Assembly (NCBI GenBank): GCA_046160345.1
Contig: JBJXGO010000023.1
Span: 16,529-80,528, forward strand
Source of the DNA: M3007 sp046160345
GTDB lineage: Bacteria > Bacteroidota > Bacteroidia > Chitinophagales > Saprospiraceae
Reading direction: 5' to 3'
Length of the DNA: 64,000 bases
Part shown: piece after piece, positions 44,778-53,000 of the stretch
Layout of the letters: each line of letters opens with the position of its first letter
Position numbering within the stretch: position 1 is the stretch's first letter
The notes under the pieces: model-generated
The model's database searches: none
What the model saw: only the letters and a program-made list of their open reading frames with translations
Told to the model about the DNA's origin: nothing
Made by a program: the position numbers and the translations under genes

Positions 44778-45884
44778 ATGGCAGAACCTTTAAAAAACAT
44801 GTTCTCCCGCGCGCTACTCGAGCCTTTTTCGCTTGAGATGGAGCAAGTTTGGGGAGCATTTCCAACAAAAAATTTTCTACAACAAGTATTCAACAACGAA
44901 TGGGAGGCGCTCGAATTGAAGCAGCGCATTCGGCGTATCAGCCAGGTTTTACGCGCCAATTTGCCGGAGGAATATCCCCTCGCCTTAGATTTAGTTAAAA
45001 AAATCACAGAGAGGTACATTGCCATGCAGGGTGAAAAACTCACTTTTGAGTACATGTTTTTGCCCGATTTTGTAGAAAGCTGGGGATTAGAACACCCCGA
45101 CGAATCCATCGCAGCGCTTGAAACCGTTACCCGTTGGAGTAGTGCTGAATTTGCGGTACGCCCTTTTTTACTGCGCTACCCAGAGCGGATGTTCGCTGAA
45201 ATGCTCCAGTGGTCGCAACATCCAAGTGCCATGGTTCGCCGCTTGAGCAGTGAGGGTATCCGCCCCAGACTGCCCTGGGGAATGGGTGTGCCGATACTCA
45301 AAGTTGACCCAAGCCCCATTCTTCCGATCCTGGAAAATCTTAAAAACGACTCCGCAGAAACGGTGCGCCGTTCCGTTGCGAACAACCTGAACGATATTTC
45401 CAAGGACCATCCGGCGCTGGTGCTATCCATTGCAGATCGATGGCTTGGTCAATCAACAGAAACGGACTGGATCGTGCGCCATGCGTGTCGGGGATTGTTA
45501 AAAAAGGGCAACGCCGATGCCTTGGCACATTTTGGGTTTCAAAAAGGGGTGACAGGCATTGAAATTTCAGAAATTAATTGTGCTGAAACGGTACCGCTTG
45601 GCGGGCGACTCAACTTTTCTTTTTTAGTCAAAAACAGCGGAAATGAAACCGCGCAAATTCGACTTGAATATGGGATTGATTATCAAACGTTGTCGGGTAA
45701 AACATCTTCTAAAATATTCAGGATCAAAGAATTAAACATGGGAATGGGGCAAGCCGTCCGGATTGAACGCGCCCAAAGTTTTCAAGATTTCACCATCAGG
45801 AAACACTACCCCGGAAAACACAAACTGCGGCTTTTGGTGAATGGCGCTGAAATGGCCGAAGCGGAATTTGAGGTAATTGAGTAA
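44778..45884 (+). CDS. HEAT-repeat DNA alkylation repair protein, AlkD-like
   Basis: A 368-residue protein of the COG4335 DNA alkylation repair group, related to the AlkC/AlkD HEAT-like 3-methyladenine glycosylases. The helical repeats run over residues about 20-265 (FLQQVFNNEWEALELKQRIR, WSQHPSAMVRRLSSEGIRPR, DSAETVRRSVANNLNDISKD, WIVRHACRGLLKKG) and a C-terminal Ig-like beta-sandwich over about 270-368 (GGRLNFSFLVKNSGNETAQI), as in AlkC-type members. MAEPLKNMFSRALLE is the family-like start. Enzymatic repair activity is inferred from the family. Confidence 0.85.
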   Translation: MAEPLKNMFSRALLEPFSLEMEQVWGAFPTKNFLQQVFNNEWEALELKQRIRRISQVLRANLPEEYPLALDLVKKITERYIAMQGEKLTFEYMFLPDFVESWGLEHPDESIAALETVTRWSSAEFAVRPFLLRYPERMFAEMLQWSQHPSAMVRRLSSEGIRPRLPWGMGVPILKVDPSPILPILENLKNDSAETVRRSVANNLNDISKDHPALVLSIADRWLGQSTETDWIVRHACRGLLKKGNADALAHFGFQKGVTGIEISEINCAETVPLGGRLNFSFLVKNSGNETAQIRLEYGIDYQTLSGKTSSKIFRIKELNMGMGQAVRIERAQSFQDFTIRKHYPGKHKLRLLVNGAEMAEAEFEVIE

Positions 45885-45929
45885 GGGGCAATTCGCGGGC
45901 TTTTCCGACTTTTGCGCAGGGGGCGTTTT

Positions 45930-45962
45930 AAACCTCGTAGGTTTTTAAAACCTACGAGGTTT
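45930..45962. repeat. Perfect AACCTC-type palindrome
   Basis: AAACCTCGTAGGTTTT at 45930-45945 faces its exact complement at 45947-45962 with one central base. Same design as 27375-27409. It lies in the gap before pyrD. Confidence 0.85.
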
Positions 45963-46003
45963 GTTGAAGAATACGACGATTTGAAATGTACCCTTCGCGC
46001 ACC

Positions 46004-47038
46004 ATGTACAAAATATTCAAACCACTGCTTTTTGTGCTCTCTCCTGAGGCTGCACACCGTTTTACATTCCAGGTACTCGACCTTGCCGCCGCTTTTCCGC
46101 CCACACGCTGGCTCCTGCGGTCTATGTTTTGCCTTTCGCACAAGCGCCTGGAAAAGAAAGTTTTGGGGCTAAGCTTCCCTAACCCGGTGGGCCTGGCTGC
46201 AGGATTTGACAAGGATGGAAAGCATATTCCCGGCTTGGCCTGTCTTGGCTTTGGGTTCATCGAAGTGGGTACGGTGACGCCACTGGCTCAGGGGGGCAAT
46301 CCCCGCCCTCGCCTGTTTCGATTGCCGAAAGACAATGCCCTTATCAATCGAATGGGCTTCAACAATGACGGACTGGATGCGCTCGTCAATCGCCTTGAAA
46401 AACTGCGGAAATCTGGCATGCCCAAGGGCCTTGTCATTGGTGGCAATATCGGTAAAAACAAAGCGACCCCCAATGAGGAAGCCGCCAGTGATTACCTGCT
46501 TTGTTTTGAAAAACTGTTTCCGTGGGTGGATTATTTCGTGGTCAATGTCAGTTCACCCAACACGCCCGGACTGCGCGAATTGCAGGAAAAAGAACCACTT
46601 ACCCGACTGCTGAATTTATTGCAGGAAAAAAACCGTGCCCAAAAATCACCCAAACCAATATTGCTAAAAATTGCTCCAGACCTGACAGACAACCAACTGG
46701 ATGACATCGCCGACATTGTACGCGACACAGACTTGGCAGGGGTTATTGCCACCAACACGACCATTTCCAGAGCCGGGTTGAAAACGTCCGAGACCCAAAT
46801 CACTTCGATTGGCATGGGCGGCTTGAGTGGCGCGCCCGTCCGTGAACGCGCCAGCGAGGTGATTCGCTACCTCCGGGCAAAACTGGGCAAGGATGTGGTC
46901 ATCATGGGTGTGGGCGGTATTGATTCGGCGCTGGCGGCACAGGAAAAACTTGATGCCGGAGCGGATCTGGTGCAGGTTTACACCGGGTTGATCTATGAAG
47001 GGCCGGGATTGGTGCGGGAGATACTGGAAAAATTGTGA
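46004..47038 (+). CDS. pyrD: Class 2 (quinone-dependent) dihydroorotate dehydrogenase
   Basis: Oxidises dihydroorotate to orotate in pyrimidine synthesis, passing electrons to membrane quinone; 344 residues. The N-terminal amphipathic segment (MYKIFKPLLFVLSPEAAHRF) is the membrane-association helix of class 2 enzymes. FMN and substrate motifs include NPVGLAAGFDKDGKHI, NRMGFNNDG, VNVSSPNTPGLRELQ (catalytic Ser), ILLKIAPDLTD, IATNTTISR and GVGGIDSALAAQEKLDAGAD. Start at 46004 rather than 45986 fits the family. pyrE is at 58247 on the other strand. Confidence 0.95.
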   Translation: MYKIFKPLLFVLSPEAAHRFTFQVLDLAAAFPPTRWLLRSMFCLSHKRLEKKVLGLSFPNPVGLAAGFDKDGKHIPGLACLGFGFIEVGTVTPLAQGGNPRPRLFRLPKDNALINRMGFNNDGLDALVNRLEKLRKSGMPKGLVIGGNIGKNKATPNEEAASDYLLCFEKLFPWVDYFVVNVSSPNTPGLRELQEKEPLTRLLNLLQEKNRAQKSPKPILLKIAPDLTDNQLDDIADIVRDTDLAGVIATNTTISRAGLKTSETQITSIGMGGLSGAPVRERASEVIRYLRAKLGKDVVIMGVGGIDSALAAQEKLDAGADLVQVYTGLIYEGPGLVREILEKL

Positions 47039-47087
47039 AACCGGTCCGCTCTTAGAAACTTAAATCGCAAAAGACTTAAGTTAAAAA

Positions 47088-47117
47088 TTGGCGAAATGTT
47101 CCATCTTTCTACATTTG
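47088..47117 (+). promoter_or_regulatory. Promoter of the MFS transporter gene
   Basis: TTG at 47088-47090 and TACATTTG at 47110-47117 with a 19-base spacer match the Bacteroidetes -33/-7 consensus. The expected start is near 47121, about 31 bases before the ATG. Confidence 0.6.
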
Positions 47118-47151
47118 GTCCGCATTTCAAAACGAAACCCATCCATAAATT

Positions 47152-48432
47152 ATGAGCAACATCAACCCTTCGAGGTTATTCACCGCCTCATGTGTAGCAC
47201 TCACCGTCACTTCGATGACTTTTGCCATCCGCGCCGGAATGCTTGGCCCGCTGGGCAAAGAATTCAATCTTTCTGAAGAAGAATTGGCCTGGATAGCTGG
47301 AATGGCCTTTTTCGGGTTTCCGGTGGCTACCACGCTTGGCGGTTTTTTTGTGGATCAATTCGGCATGAAACGCCTGATGTGGATAGCCTTTGGCGCACAT
47401 TTGTTGGGTTTGGTGCTCACCATTTTAGCAGGCGGGTTCTGGAGCCTGTTTATTTCTACTTTCCTGGTCGGTTTCGCCAATGGTATGGTAGAAGCCGTTT
47501 GCAATCCGCTGGTGGCCTCCATGTATCCCAACAATAAAACGGTGATGCTCAACCGATTTCATGTCTGGTTCCCGGGCGGTATTGTCATCGGGTCGCTCGT
47601 GGCGGCGGGTATGAATTATATTGGCATGGGCTGGCAAATGCAGGTTGCTACCATTTTGCTTCCGACCATCGTGTATGGCTGGTTGTTTTGGGGGCATAAT
47701 TTCCCGCAAACAGAACGTGTTACCAGTGGGGTTTCAACCGCAGCGATGTTCAAGGCGGTCACTGGGCCGCTCTTCCTTTTCATGGCGGTTTGTATGTTTT
47801 TTACCGCCAATACAGAACTGAGCACCAACCAGTGGATCGACAAACTTTTAGGCAATGCAGGGGCGAACGCCTTGCTCATTCTGGCATTGGTAAACGGATT
47901 GATGGCCCTTGGTCGTTTTTTTGGGGGCCCGCTTATCCACCGGCTCAATCCCACGGGTATCCTGCTGGGTTCGGCTGTATTTTCGGTGATCGGTGTATAT
48001 ATGCTTCGCACCATGGAAGGGCCTTCGCTTTATGCCGCTGCCGTTGTTTTTGCACTCGGGGTGTGTTTTTTCTGGCCAACCATGTTGGGTTTTGTGAGCG
48101 AAAACATACCGAAAAGTGGCGCCCTGGGACTTTCGCTCATAGGAGGCGTGGGCATGTTGGGCAACTGGGCATACCAGACCTTTTACATTGGGCCAAAACT
48201 TGATCTGGAAAAAAAAGCGCAGGCCTTGAACATGGGTTATCAGGAGGTAAGCTCCCTGACCGGTGAGGCGCTCCAAAAATTCTTAAATGCCTTGCCCAAA
48301 GAGGCACTCAATCAGATTGAGCTCGCCGCCGGGCGAAGCGTGCTCACGAATATCAATTTGCTGCCGATATTTTTGGTGCTCGCTTTTGCTGCGTTGTGGT
48401 TTTTTATGCGCGGACGGCAAAAAGAGGGTTAA
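47152..48432 (+). CDS. Major facilitator superfamily transporter
   Basis: A 426-residue inner-membrane transporter with about twelve TM segments. The MFS loop 2-3 signature appears as GGFFVDQFGMKRLMWIAF, and segments such as FLVGFANGMVEAVCNPLVAS and LVNGLMALGRFFGGPLIHRL resemble the FHS/sugar-proton symporter branch. A cytoplasmic or periplasmic insertion (LDLEKKAQALNMGYQEVSSL) lies between the last two TM segments. The substrate cannot be read from sequence. It has its own promoter and is followed 14 bases later by the RsmI-like gene, so the two are probably cotranscribed. Confidence 0.87.
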   Translation: MSNINPSRLFTASCVALTVTSMTFAIRAGMLGPLGKEFNLSEEELAWIAGMAFFGFPVATTLGGFFVDQFGMKRLMWIAFGAHLLGLVLTILAGGFWSLFISTFLVGFANGMVEAVCNPLVASMYPNNKTVMLNRFHVWFPGGIVIGSLVAAGMNYIGMGWQMQVATILLPTIVYGWLFWGHNFPQTERVTSGVSTAAMFKAVTGPLFLFMAVCMFFTANTELSTNQWIDKLLGNAGANALLILALVNGLMALGRFFGGPLIHRLNPTGILLGSAVFSVIGVYMLRTMEGPSLYAAAVVFALGVCFFWPTMLGFVSENIPKSGALGLSLIGGVGMLGNWAYQTFYIGPKLDLEKKAQALNMGYQEVSSLTGEALQKFLNALPKEALNQIELAAGRSVLTNINLLPIFLVLAFAALWFFMRGRQKEG

Positions 48433-48446
48433 GCCTATAAAACACC

Positions 48447-49172
48447 ATGGCCACCCTCTACCTCATCCCATGCCCCATAGCGGAAAATGCCCTGCACACA
48501 GTGCCGCCCTACGTCCAGGATATAGCGCGGCAATTGGATGTTTTTATCGTAGAACGGGCGAAAACAGCCCGTCATTTTATCAAAAGCCTTGGCCCTGCGC
48601 TACCAATTTCGGAGATGGTATTCGTAGAACTTTCTGATAATCAAGATTTTGAGGAGGCGGAAAGTATATTCCGGGAGGCTGTAAAATTGAATAAAAACAT
48701 TGGCTTGCTTTCAGAAGCAGGCTGTCCGGGTGTGGCAGATCCGGGCGCTGCCATCGTTGCGCTCGCCCATAGGGAAGGTGTAAAAGTAGTGCCATTGACA
48801 GGGCCGTCTTCCATTTTACTGGCGCTTATGGCCTCAGGAATGAACGGCCAGAGATTCAATTTCCATGGTTATCTGCCGCCCAAACGCCCGGAACTGGCCA
48901 AAGAACTCCGCCGATTGGAAAACCTTTCGCGCCAGCAAAATCAGACCCAGATTTTTATCGAAACCCCCTACAGATCTCAAATGGTGCTGGAAGTGGCGCT
49001 TGAAACCTTACAACCCCTCACGTTTTTCGGGGTAGCGCAAGACCTCACGGGCGAGGCCGAGTTCATCCGAACACTTTCTGTGAAAAACTGGAACAAATCC
49101 GGAAAAAAGACGCTGGATAAGCTGCCAGGGGTGTTTTTAGTGTATGCAGGAACCAATAGGGTGTTCCTGTAA
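48447..49172 (+). CDS. RsmI-like SAM-dependent (tetrapyrrole-fold) methyltransferase
   Basis: A 241-residue cytoplasmic enzyme of the TP-methylase fold. LYLIPCPIAENALHTVPP, LLSEAGCPGVADPGAAIVAL, VVPLTGPSSILLALMASGMNGQ and FIETPYRSQMVLE correspond to RsmI motifs. It is the short paralogue found in many Bacteroidetes beside the full-length RsmI (about 220-285 residues), so 16S rRNA C1402 2'-O-methylation is possible but not certain. It is the last forward gene before the reverse ileS cluster. Confidence 0.85.
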   Translation: MATLYLIPCPIAENALHTVPPYVQDIARQLDVFIVERAKTARHFIKSLGPALPISEMVFVELSDNQDFEEAESIFREAVKLNKNIGLLSEAGCPGVADPGAAIVALAHREGVKVVPLTGPSSILLALMASGMNGQRFNFHGYLPPKRPELAKELRRLENLSRQQNQTQIFIETPYRSQMVLEVALETLQPLTFFGVAQDLTGEAEFIRTLSVKNWNKSGKKTLDKLPGVFLVYAGTNRVFL

Positions 49173-49257
49173 AAGTTCATAAACCCCTGCGCATTTTGCG
49201 CTTGCACATTGCAAACGTGGTGGGGCGGGAAGTGCCGGGGAGACGATGACAAAACAT

Positions 49258-50040
49258 CTATTTCTTTGCAAGTTCTGTCACAAGATAAACAGCACCCAAG
49301 CCCAAAAGTGTCCATGCCAATACATCTAAAATATCGGCGCTCCCAGTATTACTCCCCTTCTTTCTGCGAATGGTTTGAGTTTTGACATACTCATTTATTT
49401 TCCTGATTGTGATGCTTAACTTATTTGCATCAAAGGGGATTTTCTGTACTCGATCGCGCATCTCTGCTGGTATTGTTAGCTGGACATTTTTCTCGACCAG
49501 AATAAGCACAGGTTTATTGTATTGCAATATACAGGAAACTTCTTCCAAGAATTTGTTTTGCCTGCTTTGTTCTGTCAAAACACCAATGGCACAACCAGCA
49601 ACTGATATTTGACTTGAATTGTTACCTAAAAACCGTACATACTCTATATTAGAATGCCAAATATTCTCAAGAGCATTTTGATATTTTGAACTACCATCAC
49701 TAATTAAATAAATAGTATTGGTAGAAAAACTTTTATAAAATTCTTGACGATGAACAATGAACCCTTTAAGCGATTCACTTATGCTTTGGGCGACACCGGG
49801 ACTTGCGTTTATTATTTTGATAAATTGTCGAAAATAATCTTCGCCATAAAGCTCAAGCAGGTAAATAAACGCACCATTTATGAAAGACGGGGAGACGCTA
49901 TTTATTCCCAGCAGTGAGACCTTGATGGATTGATGAGGCCTTTTCAAAATCAATTCATCCAATGCCTTTCCTACACAAAGTCCACTCTCTCCCGAGAAGA
50001 AATCGGTAGTAAAATCCATTAGTTGCACAGATTTTTCCAT
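49258..50040 (-). CDS. STAS-like (DUF4325-type) / TIR- or SLOG-like / TM protein
   Basis: A 260-residue protein. Residues about 14-96 look like a STAS-like DUF4325 domain (IKVSLLGINSVSPSFINGAF, QFIKIINASPGVAQSI). Residues about 107-220 form an alternating beta/alpha unit (NTIYLISDGSSKYQNALENI, VAGCAIGVLTEQSRQNKFLEE, NKPVLILVEKN) that resembles TIR or related nucleotide-binding folds; E166/E167 lie where TIR domains keep their catalytic Glu. Residues 237-256 are one TM helix with a short Lys tail. It starts one base after the stop of the ileS fusion (ATG 50040; an earlier ATG at 50073 overlaps it). DNA is visibly AT-richer than ileS proper. Function is inferred: the effector or partner of the GHKL ATPase ahead. 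Confidence 0.72.
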   Translation of the reverse strand: MEKSVQLMDFTTDFFSGESGLCVGKALDELILKRPHQSIKVSLLGINSVSPSFINGAFIYLLELYGEDYFRQFIKIINASPGVAQSISESLKGFIVHRQEFYKSFSTNTIYLISDGSSKYQNALENIWHSNIEYVRFLGNNSSQISVAGCAIGVLTEQSRQNKFLEEVSCILQYNKPVLILVEKNVQLTIPAEMRDRVQKIPFDANKLSITIRKINEYVKTQTIRRKKGSNTGSADILDVLAWTLLGLGAVYLVTELAKK

Positions 50041-50041
50041 G

Positions 50042-53000
50042 TCAGAAGTTGATATCGTTGTCGTATTCGTCATCGCTTATAACTTCCAGTCTGTTTACGT
50101 TGAATTTCACAGCGATAAAGGTGCCTTTGTGATTGTAAGATAACGATTTTAATGGCATTTTGTTCGCCTCACTGATGAGGCAACCTTTGCAGCTGCAAAT
50201 CTCCACTCGACCCTCCATGGCCTTAATGCTAGAGAGTACAGTAGCTAACCCTCGTCCTTGATTTTGCGGTTGACTTCGGGTGCTAACCCTGTCTTGTGTA
50301 GCATATTTTATCAGCGCCTCGTCAGCGTCATTTTTTTTCTCTGGGTAAAACTGACGAATACTTTGCGAAATTCCAACGCCCGGGTCAGAAAAATAGAAAG
50401 TAATGTTCCCCTCTTTATCTGGATGAGTCACGAAGATATAGCCTTTTTCCACTACCTCTGCATGCTGACAAATATTCATATACAACTCTGAGAACAATGA
50501 TTTTATAGCCGATATGTCTAAGTTTGGAAAAGGCAAATAGGGTTTTAAAAAAATTTTCAAGGCTTCAGAATCGGCCTCTAGTCGACTTTCCGATTTTACT
50601 GGCGAAATGTAAACGCCGTCCAATTCAATTGGCCTTTCAGCCAAATTCAAGTCAAATATCTGAGCAAACTGAACAAATATAAGTTTCCCTTCTTGGCCTT
50701 CATGAATCAGGGTTATCCCATTTTCTTCCAATAAATCCCGTAAGTGCAATATTGCACAATGCACTTCAGGCAATAGTTCTTGAGCGTTCTGCCAGTCAAA
50801 CACTAGAATTTTCCCTGTTTTTGGATACAAATTAGATATAACTGAATGTAAGAATAAATTGTCAATTTGACTTGGTATTTGTATCTTCCATGATATAAGA
50901 TCAACAGTTACCTCCACTTTCAACGTTACCTCATCATTCAATTCAACGGCTTCCCCTGCTACTGAATCCGCCAGCAAAAGCGAATTTGCCAACACTTCTT
51001 CCATGATATATTCACCAAACAGATCTAGTGCAGAACCAATATTTGGATGCCGTTCGATACGCACCGCGATCCGATCCGTGACATTGAAATCCTTGTCTTT
51101 TCGAATTTTCTGAATGATGCTCACCAAGTCTCTGGCCATGCCTTCAGCCAGTAGTTTTTCGTCCATGTGCACGTCCAATGCAACGGTAAGCTCGGCATCA
51201 GATGCAAGCTTCCAGCCAGGCAGATCTTCTGTCGTGATGATAAGGTCGTCGGGGGTAAGGGTATAGGTATTCCCGTTGAGGGTTACATCCAGTTTGCCCG
51301 ATGTTTCCAGCGCATTGATCTGATCGTTTGAAAAGCTGCCGATAAAAGCCGCGGCATCTTTCATGTCCTTACCAAGTTTCGCCCCGAGCGTTTTAAAATT
51401 GGCTTTTGCTCCTTTTTTGATCAATCCAGATGCATCGGTAACGTACTCCAATTCCTTGACGTTGATCTCCGACAGGATCAGATCTTTCACGCCGTCAACT
51501 TCTTTGATAAAGGCTTTGTCAAGCACCGGGAGCAAGATTTTTTGCAGGGGCAAACGCACACGGAATCCTTCTTTTTTTCGAATACTTAAAGCAAGGGAGC
51601 AGATACGTTGGGCATAATCCATGCGCTTTTCCAGGGCCTTGTCGATCATGAACGGCTGCAAAGGCGTGAGGTCGCTCAGATGAACAGAATCATGACGAAG
51701 CGGGGTGTTTTTCGCTTTGGCGATGTCTTTAATTGGAGCCGTCAGATTTCGGTACATCCAATCTGAAAAGAAAGGCGCCACAGAGGCCATCAGTTGGGTT
51801 GTTACCATCAAACATTCATATAGGGTTTGATAGGCGGCTGATTTGTCTTCATTTAGATCTCCCTTCCAGAATCGCCTGCGAGAAAGTCGAACATACCAGT
51901 TTGACAGGTGCTCATCCACAAAATCCTCGATGGTACGACAGGCTTTTGTCACGTCGTAGTCGTCCATAGCAGCCCGGTAATCAGCCACAAGGGAGTAGAG
52001 TTTTGATATGACCCAGCGATCCAATTCGGAACGTTTTTCATACGGCATCACATTAAATTCATCGTGCTTGAAGCCGTCGAGGTTGGCGTAAAGGGCAAAG
52101 AAATTGTAGGTGTTGTAAAGCGTGCCGAACAACTTGTTCCGGGTTTCTAATATGCCTCCTGTGTCGAATTTCAAATTGTCCCACGGATTGGCGTTCGACA
52201 TCATATACCAGCGTGTGGCATCGGCCCCAAACTCGGCCAGAGTCTTAAAAGGGTCCACCACATTGCCCTTGGATTTGGACATTTTTTCGCCGTTTTTATC
52301 CAAAACCAAACCATTCGAGACCACATTTTTGAACGCTACCGAATCGTACACCATTCCCGCTATGGCGTGCAAGGTGTAAAACCAACCACGGGTTTGGTCC
52401 ACGCCTTCCGCAATGAACGTAGCGGGATAACTAACCTCAAAAGGCGAATTAAAGGGCTTATCGTCGCCATTTTTTAATTTTTCATAGTCCAAACCCCACT
52501 GGGCATAAGGCATGGAGCCGGAGTCGAACCACACATCAATGAGGTCTGTTTCGCGGCGCATAGGCCGACCCGTGGGCGAGACCAGAACTACGTCATCTAT
52601 GTATGGGCGGTGGAGATCAAACCCCAGCCCTGCGGGGGAGGGGCTAGGGGTGGGGTCAAATGGGTTCTTCTCCATCAAACCGGCCTTCACAGCCTTCTCA
52701 AGCTCCGCACTCAACTCCATCACCGAGCCGATGCAAATTTCCTCTTCCCCGTCTTCAGTACGCCAAATGGGGAGCGGGATGCCCCAAAACCGGGAGCGCG
52801 AGAGATTCCAGTCTTGCAAATTGTCGAGCCACTGACCAAAACGGCCAGTTCCGGTGCTTTCGGGGTGCCAATGGATGGTTTTATTTAGTTCTGAAAGACG
52901 TTCTTTCGCAGCGGAGGCACGTACAAACCAGGAATCCAGCGGGTAATAAAGCACCGGCTTATCGGTGCGCCAGCAGTGAGGATAGGTATGCTTGTATCGT

